Positions 8,548 through 16,146 of a stretch of DNA of 44,058 nucleotides are shown piece after piece. Within the stretch, counting starts at the first letter, position 1, and each line of letters opens with the position of its first letter. Below the pieces are notes generated by a model. It made no database searches and was not told the DNA's origin. It saw only the letters and a list, made by a program, of their open reading frames with translations. The position numbers and the translations under genes are program-made. Source of the stretch: Nocardia sp. NRRL S-836 (GTDB lineage Bacteria; Actinomycetota; Actinomycetes; Mycobacteriales; Pseudonocardiaceae); the NCBI RefSeq assembly GCF_001279525.1, contig NZ_LGDY01000134.1, forward strand, positions 1 to 44,058, in the 5' to 3' direction.

Positions 8548-11208
8548 GTGGACGGTGTCCGGTTCGGGGTGCTGGGACCGCTACTCGTCACGCACGGGCA
8601 GCGGGACGTCCGCGTTCCGGCCGGCCAGCCCCGCCAGGTCCTCGCGCTGCTGCTCCTGCACGCCGGGCAGACCGTGAGCGTCGACCACCTCATGTCGGTG
8701 CTGTGGGACGGCGACCCGCCCGCGAGCGCGCGCAAGGCCGTGCAGGTGCACGTGTCGCAGCTGCGGCGGGCGTTGAAGGACCTGCCGGGCGTCGAGCTGC
8801 GGTGGTCGCGCCAGGGCTACCGGCTCGACATCCCGGCCGGCAGCCTCGACCTGCACCGGTTCCGCACGGCGGCGGACCCCGACGAGGCGCTGGGCCACTG
8901 GCGCGGGCCGGCGCTCGCGGAGCTCACGACCGACACCCAGCTCGCCGCCCAACTGGAGGAGGAACGGCTCGCCGCGGTCGAGCGCAGTGTCGAGCAGAAG
9001 GTCGCCGACGGCCGGCACCTGGAGGTGATCGGCGAGCTGACCGGGTACGTCGCCCGCCACCCGACCAGGGAACGCCTGCGCGGCGCGCTGATGGTCGCCC
9101 TGCACCGCGGTGGCCGCCAGGCGGACGCGCTGCGGGTCTACGAGGAGGGCCGCCGCCACCTGGCGGACGAGCTCGGCCTCGACCCCGGCCAGGAGCTCAA
9201 GGACCTGCACACGGCGATCCTGCGCGGCGACCTGCCCGCGGTTCCCCGTGAGCTGCCCAAGGCGCCGGAGCACTTCGTCGGCCGCGGCGCGGAGATCGCG
9301 CTCATCACCGGTGCCACCGAGTCCGTGATCGCCGTGCACGGCCCCGGCGGGCAGGGCAAGAGCGCGCTGGTCCTGCGGGCGGCGCACGAGCTGGCCGGGC
9401 GGTTCCCCGACGGCCAGCTGTACGCGGACCTGCACGGCGCGACGCCCGGCCGTTCGCCGCAGTCGCCGGCCGAGGTGGTCCGCCGGTTCCTGCGCGCGCT
9501 GGGCACGCCGCCGCTCGCCGTGCCGACCGACCCGTCGGAGGCCGCCGCGCTCTACCGGTCGGCGCTGGCGCGGCGCAAGGTGCTGGTGGTGCTGGACAAC
9601 GCGGTCGACGCCGCCCAGGTCGGCCCGCTGCTGCCCGGTGACGCGGGCAGCACGGTGCTGATCACCAGCCGCCGCATGCTCGCGACGCTCGGCGCGCGGC
9701 ACGTGCGGCTGGACCCGTTGCCGGAGGCCGACGCGCTGCGGCTGCTGGGCGACGACGGCGAGGCGGCGAGGCAGGTCGCCCGTGCCTGCGACCACCTGCC
9801 GCTGGCGTTGACGATCGCCGCGGCGCGGTTGCGCAGCCGGCCGGACTGGACCACGCGGACGCTGGCGCGGCGGCTCGCCGACCAGCGGCACCGCCTGGAC
9901 GAGCTGCACTTCGACGACCTCGGGGTGCGGTCGAGCTTCCAGCTGAGCTTCGAGGGCCTCGCGGACAGCGCGACCCGCGCGTTCACGTTGCTGTGCTGCC
10001 TGAACGTGCCGACGGTCAGCGAGGACGTGGCACGGGCGCTGCTCGGCCGGTCCGATGTGGACCGCGTGCTGGACGCGCTGGTGGACGCCAAGCTCGTCGA
10101 ACCGTGCGGTGCCGAGCGCTACCGGGTGCACGACCTGTTGCGGCTCTTCGGCGCCGAGCAGGCGGACGGCGAGCGGCAGGAGGCCGTGGAACGGGCGCTG
10201 GTCCACTACCGCGAGACGCTGACCGCGGCGTTGCGCAAGCTGCGGCCGCACGCGTTCGGCGCGCTCACCGACGCTTCCGCCGCGGACATCGACGAACCGC
10301 TGCGGTGGCTGACGGACGAGGCGGAGAACCTGCTGGCGGCCGCGCGGTCGGTGGCCGGCGACCCGCTGGCCGGGCACGCGCTCGCCATCGCGCACATGCT
10401 GTACCCGCACCTGGTCAAGCAGGACCGGGTCGCGGACCTGGTGGAGCTCGGGCAGATCGCGCGGCAGGCGGCGGACACCGTCGGCACCGGCCAGGCGCGG
10501 CAGACCGCGTTGCTCGTGCTCTCGGCGGTCAACCGGCGGACCGGGGCGTTCGAGACGGCCCTCGCGCAGCTCGAAGAGGTGCTCGACGCCCGCGGCGACG
10601 ACCCGTTCGGGCAGGGCAGGGCGCTCACGGGGATCGGCACCCTCCAGCGGGAGCTGGGTGAGCTGAAGCTGGCCGAGGAGACGCTGCTTGCCGCCGTCGA
10701 GCTGACCGCCGCGCACGGACCGGTTGGCGCGCAACGGGTTCCGTTGCACGCCCTGGCCCAGGTGCACCTGGTGGCCGGTGACCACGCCAGGGCGCTGGAA
10801 GCGGCGACCGAAAGCCTGGCGCACGCCACGCAGGACGCGGCCGGCACCGCCTACGCGCTGGCATCGCTGGGACAGGCGCACTTCAAGCTGGGCGATCTGG
10901 ACGCGGCGAAGGCCGCGCTGGACGAGTGCGTCGAGCTGTGCCGGCAGACCGGTGAGCACAACGACGAGTGGCAGGCGCTGCTGTGCCGCGCGGAAGTGCT
11001 GCTGGCGCAGGGAAATCCGGTCGCGGCGGTGCGGGACGCGCAGGCCTGCCTGAAGATCACCGGCGCGACCGGTGACCGGTACGGCATGGGCGCCGCGCAC
11101 CGCACGCTGGCGAAGGTGGACCCGGAAACGCACGCGGACCGGGCGGCCGAACTGCTCGGCACACCCGGTCTGCGCAGGGACGACCTGCTGGAGAGCGTGA
11201 TCGGCTAG
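8548..11208 (+). CDS. SARP-family transcriptional regulator with NTPase and TPR domains (AfsR-like)
   Basis: An 886-residue regulator of the Streptomyces antibiotic regulatory protein family. Residues 1-95 form an OmpR-type winged helix (VRFGVLGPL, then a recognition region with SARKAVQVHVSQLRRAL), and 100-230 the bacterial activator domain. An NB-ARC-type NTPase follows with Walker A GPGGQGKS (265-272) and a Walker B-like VLVVLDN. TPR-like helices fill the C-terminal third. Such proteins bind heptameric direct repeats and recruit polymerase, often for secondary metabolism. I chose GTG 8548 because the protein then begins next to the conserved winged-helix start; 8512 and 8539 are alternatives. 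No biosynthetic cluster is adjacent, so targets are unknown. A repeat ladder at 12679-12731 is one candidate. Confidence 0.88.
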   Translation: MDGVRFGVLGPLLVTHGQRDVRVPAGQPRQVLALLLLHAGQTVSVDHLMSVLWDGDPPASARKAVQVHVSQLRRALKDLPGVELRWSRQGYRLDIPAGSLDLHRFRTAADPDEALGHWRGPALAELTTDTQLAAQLEEERLAAVERSVEQKVADGRHLEVIGELTGYVARHPTRERLRGALMVALHRGGRQADALRVYEEGRRHLADELGLDPGQELKDLHTAILRGDLPAVPRELPKAPEHFVGRGAEIALITGATESVIAVHGPGGQGKSALVLRAAHELAGRFPDGQLYADLHGATPGRSPQSPAEVVRRFLRALGTPPLAVPTDPSEAAALYRSALARRKVLVVLDNAVDAAQVGPLLPGDAGSTVLITSRRMLATLGARHVRLDPLPEADALRLLGDDGEAARQVARACDHLPLALTIAAARLRSRPDWTTRTLARRLADQRHRLDELHFDDLGVRSSFQLSFEGLADSATRAFTLLCCLNVPTVSEDVARALLGRSDVDRVLDALVDAKLVEPCGAERYRVHDLLRLFGAEQADGERQEAVERALVHYRETLTAALRKLRPHAFGALTDASAADIDEPLRWLTDEAENLLAAARSVAGDPLAGHALAIAHMLYPHLVKQDRVADLVELGQIARQAADTVGTGQARQTALLVLSAVNRRTGAFETALAQLEEVLDARGDDPFGQGRALTGIGTLQRELGELKLAEETLLAAVELTAAHGPVGAQRVPLHALAQVHLVAGDHARALEAATESLAHATQDAAGTAYALASLGQAHFKLGDLDAAKAALDECVELCRQTGEHNDEWQALLCRAEVLLAQGNPVAAVRDAQACLKITGATGDRYGMGAAHRTLAKVDPETHADRAAELLGTPGLRRDDLLESVIG

Positions 11209-11248
11209 CGGTGCGTCACCGGATCGCGTTCCCCATCACACCGCGGAC

Positions 11249-12103
11249 TCAGCCGCAGTGCTCGAAAGCGCTGGTGTAGCTGGACGAACCGACCATGCCG
11301 CCCCACTTCACGCACTTGCCGGCCGCCTTCTTCTTGACCGGACCGGCGTAGTAGCCGTAGTCGTCGCGGTCGGTCGTGCGGGCCGAACCCTGCACCTCCA
11401 GGAACGCGCCGACGTCGGACGCCGTGCCGATCTTCGTGGTCTTGATGGCGACCACGCAGTTGTAGCCGTTGGAGGCGTTGTACAGCAGGGAGACGCGGGC
11501 ACCGGTGACGTTCGCGCCGTCGATCACCTTGTAGCCGTCACCGCACGCCTCTTCCGGGGTGTACGGGTTGGTGGTGCCACCGCCGCCACACTTGTTCTTC
11601 GACTTGTAGCTCTGTGTCCCGTAGTACAGGATCGTCGACCCGCTCCACTTGACGCGCTGCGGCGAGCCGTTCAGCAGCTGCTCGTAGTGCAGGTGCGCAC
11701 CGGTCGAGCCACCGGTGTTGCCGACGTTGCCGATGGTCTGGCCCTGCGAGACGCTCTGGCCGACCGACACCCGCTGTGCGGAGAGGTGGGCGTAGCGCGT
11801 GGTCCAGCCGCTGCCGTGGTCGATCTCGATCCACCGGCCGTAGCTGGTGCTGCCCTCGTTGCGGACCTTGGAGACCGTGCCGGACGCGGACGCGACGACG
11901 GCGTCACCCTCGTCGGCGCTGCGGTTCAGGTCGACCGCGAGCTGCGGGCTGTGGTCGGTCCTGGTCTGGCCCGACCACGTCTGTCCACATGGGAACGGCA
12001 TCTCGAAGTTGGTGGCGGCGGAGGCCTGCGGCCCGCCGATCACCAGCAGGCCCAGCCCGATCGCGAGCCCGGCGGCTCCTGAGATCATCCTCTTGACGTG
12101 CAT
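11249..12103 (-). CDS. Secreted M23 peptidoglycan endopeptidase with SapA-like C-terminal domain
   Basis: About 284 residues. A signal peptide ends near the ASA-A site (GGPQASAATN). The LytM/M23 domain follows, with the zinc motif HSPQLAVDLN (HxxxD) and HLHYE (HxH), plus an added histidine in RYAHLS. These metalloenzymes cut peptide cross-links in peptidoglycan. The last ~100 residues begin CGDGYKVID and contain YNASNGYNCVVAIKT and YAGPVKKKAAGKCVKWGG, which resemble spore-associated protein A of Streptomyces. That fused domain probably binds or anchors in the wall. I chose ATG 12103 and not 12121 because GAGGGGAAG lies 3 nt before it. Cys residues in the tail suggest disulfides. Confidence 0.88.
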   Translation of the reverse strand: MHVKRMISGAAGLAIGLGLLVIGGPQASAATNFEMPFPCGQTWSGQTRTDHSPQLAVDLNRSADEGDAVVASASGTVSKVRNEGSTSYGRWIEIDHGSGWTTRYAHLSAQRVSVGQSVSQGQTIGNVGNTGGSTGAHLHYEQLLNGSPQRVKWSGSTILYYGTQSYKSKNKCGGGGTTNPYTPEEACGDGYKVIDGANVTGARVSLLYNASNGYNCVVAIKTTKIGTASDVGAFLEVQGSARTTDRDDYGYYAGPVKKKAAGKCVKWGGMVGSSSYTSAFEHCG

Positions 12104-12177
12104 GAACTTCCCCTCACTCATCCGAAGATCCCGCGGACCTCGAAGTGGTTGTGCGCGGCCCCGTACCCCGATGTCCG

Positions 12178-12201
12178 TCAGTCGGTGATGTAGCCGGTCA
12201 T
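12178..12201 (-). CDS. Seven-codon ORF (possible leader peptide) between DUF2690 and M23 genes
   Basis: An ATG followed by six codons (peptide MTGYITD) and TGA. A strong ribosome site GAGGGGG lies 6 nt upstream and overlaps the stop of the DUF2690 gene. The ORF ends about 75 nt before the M23 start. The strong site with such a short frame is what a leader peptide or translational coupler would look like. It could equally be the damaged start of a lost gene. No function is known. Confidence 0.3.
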   Translation of the reverse strand: MTGYITD

Positions 12202-12212
12202 GGCGCGCCCCC

Positions 12213-12632
12213 TCAGCAGTCGCTGGACGCGAGCCGGGCGGTGTGGTGGCCGCCGTCGGAGTCGACGTAGAGGACCTCGCCGCGGGCGCATCCCGGCGCG
12301 TGGACCATGTTTCCCCAGTGCGTGCCCGGAGTTCCCGGTGCCGGGAAGCCGACGCGGTCGTCGCCCGTCCACACGGTGATGCGCAGGGCGCTCTGCCCGC
12401 CCGCGTAGTTCACGACCCGCACCCAGTTGGTCTTGCAGGTCGGCGACCAGCGCAGCTCGGCGGTGCCCGAGGTGAACATCGGCGCGGTGTCGGCGACCGT
12501 GGAACCGGCGCTGCACCCGGCCTGGACGGGGTCCTTGCCGTTGCACCCCCGCCCGCTGCACGACGCCGCCTGCGCGTCCGGTGCCAGGAGGAGCACGAGC
12601 GCCGCCGCGGCGACCAGGCTTGTCGACTTCAT
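12213..12632 (-). CDS. Secreted DUF2690 family protein
   Basis: A 139-residue exported protein. It has a signal peptide (MKSTSLVAAAALVLLLAP, cleavage near AQA-A), then the cysteine-bearing signature CSGRGCNGKDPVQAGC that marks DUF2690. The remaining ~90 residues have beta-strand character (AELRWSPTCKTNWVRV) and end in Cys. Family function is unknown; in actinomycetes these are small wall-associated or secreted proteins, sometimes fused to HTH domains. I start at the second Met (12632) because it directly precedes the basic signal-peptide start; 12644 is the alternative. It lies upstream of the M23 gene on the same strand with 109 bp between them, and they may be cotranscribed. Its 5' region is shared with the divergent DUF2306 gene. 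Confidence 0.75.
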   Translation of the reverse strand: MKSTSLVAAAALVLLLAPDAQAASCSGRGCNGKDPVQAGCSAGSTVADTAPMFTSGTAELRWSPTCKTNWVRVVNYAGGQSALRITVWTGDDRVGFPAPGTPGTHWGNMVHAPGCARGEVLYVDSDGGHHTARLASSDC

Positions 12633-12678
12633 GGCACCGACCATGCCGACCGGCGCTCACAGCACCCTGACAGGGCGT

Positions 12679-12731
12679 GTCAGCGAGGTGTCAGCGGGTC
12701 ACGTCAGCGAGCGGTGCGCGATCGGTCAGCG
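12679..12731 (+). promoter_or_regulatory. Four GTCAGCG direct repeats upstream of the DUF2306 gene
   Basis: GTCAGCG occurs exactly at 12679, 12690, 12703 and 12725, giving start-to-start distances of 11, 13 and 22 bp. The last copy ends 8 bp before a candidate -10 box (GACGGT, 12740-12745), and the ATG at 12752 follows 6 nt after that box. Heptamers on one face of the helix, with the nearest copy 8 bp from the -10, is the arrangement known for SARP activators. The window encodes such a regulator at 8548-11208. The link is inference. Confidence 0.45.
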
Positions 12732-12751
12732 GCGCTTGGGACGGTGTCGGC

Positions 12752-13408
12752 ATGGTGAGAAAACCTTGGGTGGGACCGTTGGCGTTCATCGTGCTGGCGT
12801 TCGTGGCGTTCTCGCTGCCGCCGTACCTGACAGGGGACCGGGCGGCCGCGCGCGTGCAGTCGGACTGGGGCCCGCACTACCCGTTCCTGGTGGTGCACGT
12901 CGTCTTCGCGTCCGTGGCCATCCTGACCTGCGTGCCGCAGATCTGGCCGTGGTTCCGCGGCCGTTTCCCGGTGTGGCACCGCAGGTTGGGCCGCGTCTAC
13001 GTGTGGGGCGGCGTGCTGCCGGCCGGTGTGTCCGCGTTCGTCCTCGGCGTCATGACCCCGTTCGGGCCGGTCGCCTGGAGCAGCAACGTGCTGATGGCCG
13101 CGCTGTGGCTGTCGTTCACCTGGCTCGGCTGGCGCACGGCCCGCCGGCGTGAGTTCCGCGACCACCGCAAGTGGATGATCCGCAGCTTCACCCTGACCGT
13201 GTCGATCATCTCGAACCGGATCTGGGGCGTGGTGGCGGTGCTCGCCCTGGACGGCCGCGTCCCGGAGGAGCACCTGCCGCAGACGATCGCCGGCATCAGC
13301 ACGTGGGTGGGCTGGGTCGTGCCGCTGCTGATCTCGCAGTGGTGGCTGGAACGCAAGCCCCGCCGCCGCACCGCACCGGAGCAGCACCGCGACACCATCG
13401 GCGTCTGA
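12752..13408 (+). CDS. DUF2306 multi-pass membrane protein
   Basis: A 218-residue integral membrane protein with about six hydrophobic helices (for example WVGPLAFIVLAFVAFSLPPY and FLVVHVVFASVAILTCVPQI). Histidines at helix ends (VVHVVF, VWHRRLGRVYV, RDHRKWMIRSF) match the DUF2306 pattern, and the RxHR-W motif precedes the fifth helix. Biochemical function is unknown; the membrane histidines are compatible with heme or metal binding, but that is speculation. The ATG has no ribosome site and probably starts a leaderless transcript from GACGGT at 12740-12745. The divergent neighbour is the DUF2690 gene, so the 119-bp spacer with the GTCAGCG repeats may serve both. Confidence 0.8.
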   Translation: MVRKPWVGPLAFIVLAFVAFSLPPYLTGDRAAARVQSDWGPHYPFLVVHVVFASVAILTCVPQIWPWFRGRFPVWHRRLGRVYVWGGVLPAGVSAFVLGVMTPFGPVAWSSNVLMAALWLSFTWLGWRTARRREFRDHRKWMIRSFTLTVSIISNRIWGVVAVLALDGRVPEEHLPQTIAGISTWVGWVVPLLISQWWLERKPRRRTAPEQHRDTIGV

Positions 13409-13410
13409 TG

Positions 13411-13439
13411 CTGACAAGGGGTTTTGCCGCGACTACGGT
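13411..13439 (+). promoter_or_regulatory. Sigma-70-like promoter of the cyclophilin gene
   Basis: CTGACA (13411-13416), 17-nt spacer, TACGGT (13434-13439), with the ATG 8 nt further. This is close to the consensus for vegetative sigma factors. The transcript probably starts at or just before the ATG, so it would be leaderless or nearly so. Confidence 0.6.
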
Positions 13440-13447
13440 CGGCCCTC

Positions 13448-14083
13448 ATGAGGCTACTGCTCGCGGTCCTGATGATGGTCGTCCTCGCACCCGCCACCGC
13501 CCACGCCGCACCGCCGACCACGCGGTGCGAGTTCATCCCGACGCCGGAGAACCCGGCCGCCCGCCCGGTCCAGCCACCGTCGGCGACCGTGCGCGCCAAG
13601 GGCACCGTGAAGGTCACCATCGTCACGAACTACGGCGTGGTGGTCGCGAAGCTGGACCGCGCCAACGCCCCGTGCGGCGTGGAGAACTTCGCCCACCTGG
13701 CGCGGAACTGGTTCTACACGATGACGCAGTGCTGGCGGCTCACGGACACGGCGCGGCTGGGCGTGCTGCAGTGCGGTGACATCTACCGCGCCGAGGAGGG
13801 CGGCCCCGGCTACCGCTTCGCGGACGAGGTGACCGGCCAGGAGACCTACCCGCGCGGCACCATCGCGTACGGCAACCAGGGACCGGGCACGAACGGCAGC
13901 GAGTTCTTCATCGTGCACTCGTTCGCGAACATCAAGCCGGTCTACACGGTGCTGGGCCACGTGACGTCCGGCATGGAGACGCTGGACCGCATCGTGCGGG
14001 CCGGCATCGTGCCGCAGCCCGACGGAACCCTCGACGGCGCACCGAAGAAGCCCGTGCGCATCCTGCACGTGCTGGCCGACTAG
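13448..14083 (+). CDS. Secreted cyclophilin-type peptidyl-prolyl isomerase
   Basis: A 211-residue exported PPIase. Residues 1-20 are a signal peptide ending AHA-A. The cyclophilin domain includes TNYGVVVAKLDRANAP, CGVENFAHLARNWFY and the loop GTIAYGNQGPGTNGSEFFI, which matches the family's MANxGPxTNGSQFFI segment. It would help extracellular proteins fold by isomerising Xaa-Pro bonds. Three cysteines fall within the first 130 residues. The usual active-site Arg-Ile-Ile-Pro segment reads QCWRLTDT, with Arg retained but other positions altered, as in many actinobacterial secreted forms. I use the ATG at 13448, which places the hydrophobic signal core at the N-terminus. It is preceded by a good promoter and followed by cobF. 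Confidence 0.87.
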   Translation: MRLLLAVLMMVVLAPATAHAAPPTTRCEFIPTPENPAARPVQPPSATVRAKGTVKVTIVTNYGVVVAKLDRANAPCGVENFAHLARNWFYTMTQCWRLTDTARLGVLQCGDIYRAEEGGPGYRFADEVTGQETYPRGTIAYGNQGPGTNGSEFFIVHSFANIKPVYTVLGHVTSGMETLDRIVRAGIVPQPDGTLDGAPKKPVRILHVLAD

Positions 14084-14102
14084 GCCTCGTACACGCCTGG
14101 TC

Positions 14103-14108
14103 TAGGGT
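14103..14108 (+). promoter_or_regulatory. -10 box for leaderless cobF
   Basis: TAGGGT ends 6 nt before the GTG start at 14115, typical of an actinobacterial leaderless transcript. No -35 match is obvious at 16-18 nt upstream. Confidence 0.5.
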
Positions 14109-14114
14109 GTCGCC

Positions 14115-14858
14115 GTGCGAAAGATCCTGGTCATCGGCATCGGCGCGGGCAACCCCGACCACCTCACCCTGCAGGCGGTCAAGGCGCTGCGGACGGTCGA
14201 CGTCTTCTTCGTGCTCGACAAGGGCGCCGTCAAACAGGAGCTCGTCGACCTCCGCCAGTCGATCCTGGCCGACCACGCGACCGGTCCGTACCGCGTCCTC
14301 GAAGGCCGCGACCCCGACCGCGACCGCACCCCCGACAACTACGTGCAGACGATCGAGGCCTGGCGCCGCGACCGCGCCGACGTGTGCGCCGGCCTCCTGG
14401 CCCAGCTCGGCCCCGACGAGGTCGGCGCCTTCCTGGTGTGGGGCGACCCCTCGCTCTACGACTCGACCCTCGCGATCCTGGACGACCTGCTCGCCCGCGG
14501 CCTGGAGTTCGACGTCGAGGTCATCCCCGGCGTCACCTCCGTGGCAGCGCTGACCGCGGGCCACCGCGTGGCGCTGAACCAGGTCAGCCGCCCGGTGCAG
14601 ATCACCACCGGGCGCCGTCTCTCCGAGGGCTGGCCCGCGGACGTGGACGACGTGGCCGTGATGCTGGACGCCAAGTACTCCTTCGAGGGCGTCGACCCCG
14701 ACACGTGGATCTACTGGGGGGCGTACCTCGGGATGCCCGACGAGATCCTCGTGTCCGGGCGGGTCGGGGACGTCGCGCCGCGGATCCGGGAGCTGCGCGA
14801 AGAGGCCCGTGCGCGCAAGGGGTGGATCATGGACACCTACCTGCTGCGCAGGACCTGA
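14115..14858 (+). CDS. cobF: Precorrin-6A synthase (deacetylating)
   Basis: A 247-residue SAM-dependent tetrapyrrole methyltransferase of the aerobic cobalamin pathway. CobF methylates C-1 of precorrin-5 and removes acetate to give precorrin-6A. The N-terminal VIGIGAGNPDHLTLQAVKAL is the family's GxGxGxPDxLTL loop, followed by GAFLVWGDPSLYDS (second SAM-binding loop) and VIPGVTSVAAL. The C-terminal DTWIYWGAYLGMPDEIL is typical of CobF specifically. The GTG start leaves no room for a ribosome site and follows a -10 box. No other cobalamin genes are in the window, so cobF stands alone here. Its 3' end overlaps the convergent DUF397 gene by 22 bp. Confidence 0.93.
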   Translation: MRKILVIGIGAGNPDHLTLQAVKALRTVDVFFVLDKGAVKQELVDLRQSILADHATGPYRVLEGRDPDRDRTPDNYVQTIEAWRRDRADVCAGLLAQLGPDEVGAFLVWGDPSLYDSTLAILDDLLARGLEFDVEVIPGVTSVAALTAGHRVALNQVSRPVQITTGRRLSEGWPADVDDVAVMLDAKYSFEGVDPDTWIYWGAYLGMPDEILVSGRVGDVAPRIRELREEARARKGWIMDTYLLRRT

Positions 14859-15019
14859 TCGAGAAAACGTGTCCAGTTTCCGACCGGGATGGCGAGCTTT
14901 TGTCCATTCCCGTCGAAGCTGTCGCGTATCCAGACGGATTCGTCAGCAAACGCCACTTCGACGCAGTTGCCGGAGTTGCTGTAGGAGCTCGTCCTCCACA
15001 CCAGTTCGTCGTCCGCCAT
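14837..15019 (-). CDS. DUF397 domain protein
   Basis: A 60-residue cytosolic protein with the DUF397 core: WRTSSYSNSGNCVEVAF, then VWIRDSFDGNGQKLAIP and WTRFLDQV. DUF397 genes nearly always sit beside Scr1-type XRE regulators in actinomycetes (whiJ- and abaA-like loci) and are thought to antagonise or modulate them. I chose the ATG at 15019, which GAGGGGG precedes by 4-5 nt, over the upstream in-frame start at 15052. It lies 123 bp downstream of the XRE gene on the same strand. The reading frame runs 22 bp into the 3' end of cobF. Confidence 0.88.
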   Translation of the reverse strand: MADDELVWRTSSYSNSGNCVEVAFADESVWIRDSFDGNGQKLAIPVGNWTRFLDQVLRSR

Positions 15020-15142
15020 CGAGCCCCCTCGACCGAAGCGACCACACCGCATTCAGCGTATCGGGATTTCCGCGCCGCGATCAGCCTCCGTCAGAGGGAT
15101 CATGACTGCTCCGTCCACCTGCACTGAGTGACGATCTGGAAT

Positions 15143-16006
15143 TCAGCCGAGCTCACTGATCACACGGTCGATCACCACCTCCAGTTCCTCGAACGGGACG
15201 GAAATTTCCTCCAGCTGGACGAATGCTTCGACAAACTGACTCACCTCTTCGACGTTGTCCTGCAGAATCAGGCCGATGCCGGCGCGATCCAGCGCCGCCA
15301 CGTGGTCCTGATCATCGCCGGGGAACTCCAGGACGGCGAAGGAGCTGGTACGCAGCCCTGCGTGCGCGCCTACGGAAAACGGCAACAGGTTGATGGTGAC
15401 GTTGGGCTGCCGACCGATCTCACGCACCCGCTCCAGCTGCGCCTTCATCACCTCCGGTCCACCGAATGGCCGACGGAGCACAGCCTCCTCAAGAATGAAG
15501 ACGAACTTCATCCCGGCCACAGGGTCAAGAACCGATTGCCGTTTGATCCGCACCTCCATCTTCTGCTCGGCCATCTCGGCGTCGGTGTTGAAGACGTCCA
15601 GGATGGCGCGTGCGTAATCGGCAGTCTGCAACTGGCCGGGTAGCACGTCGTCCTGGAATTGACGGATGAAAGAAGCCGACGACTCAAGGCCGATGTATTT
15701 GATCATCCCCTCCCCCAGGACCTCGCGGTAGTCGTCCCACCAGGCCCGCTTGCGGCTGGCCTTGCCCATCTCCACCAGCTCGGCGATGGAATCTCGATCT
15801 TCGACGCCGTACAGCTGCAGCAGTCCTCTGAGGTCGGTTATGGACAGTCGAACGGCGCCCGTTTCGATCCGGATGACCTTCGAGATCGACCAGTCCATCT
15901 CATCGGACACCTGCGCTTGCGTGAGCCCCGCGCTCTCCCTCGCCTTCCGCAGCTCCGCTCGCAGTCGTCGCTGCTGCACGACCGGATTGAGCTCCGGCAT
16001 AGTCAC
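15143..16006 (-). CDS. XRE-family regulator with Scr1-type C-terminal domain (WhiJ-like)
   Basis: About 287 residues. The N-terminal HTH reads LRKARESAGLTQAQVSDEMDWSISKVIRIETG. The ~180-residue Scr1/DUF5753 domain has AWWDDYREVL, FIRQFQDDVLPGQLQTADYARAIL and RQSVLDP, and ends in an acidic helical tail. These proteins are DNA-binding regulators tied to development or accessory loci, partnered by DUF397 proteins. I chose the GTG at 16006 because GGAGG lies 6 nt upstream; the ATG two codons later is 12 nt from it. The gene diverges from a GT-B-like gene across 140 bp and probably controls that promoter and its own. Confidence 0.88.
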   Translation of the reverse strand: MTMPELNPVVQQRRLRAELRKARESAGLTQAQVSDEMDWSISKVIRIETGAVRLSITDLRGLLQLYGVEDRDSIAELVEMGKASRKRAWWDDYREVLGEGMIKYIGLESSASFIRQFQDDVLPGQLQTADYARAILDVFNTDAEMAEQKMEVRIKRQSVLDPVAGMKFVFILEEAVLRRPFGGPEVMKAQLERVREIGRQPNVTINLLPFSVGAHAGLRTSSFAVLEFPGDDQDHVAALDRAGIGLILQDNVEEVSQFVEAFVQLEEISVPFEELEVVIDRVISELG

Positions 16007-16146
16007 TGTTCGCCTCCAAAAGGTTGCTACATCGCCAAGTGCCACGTAGCTTTCTGACATGTCTGAGAGAGAATGGTAGCTGACTGCGGCCTGGCAAAGA
16101 TCGAGAACGGGTCGATGCCGGGTCGCCCAGGAGTGAGTGAGGCACC

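Noticed and set aside
8581..11133. 850-codon open frame opposite the SARP gene
   Set aside because: It is an antisense shadow with Arg/Gln/Val-rich composition and no domain; the + strand frame has a full SARP architecture.
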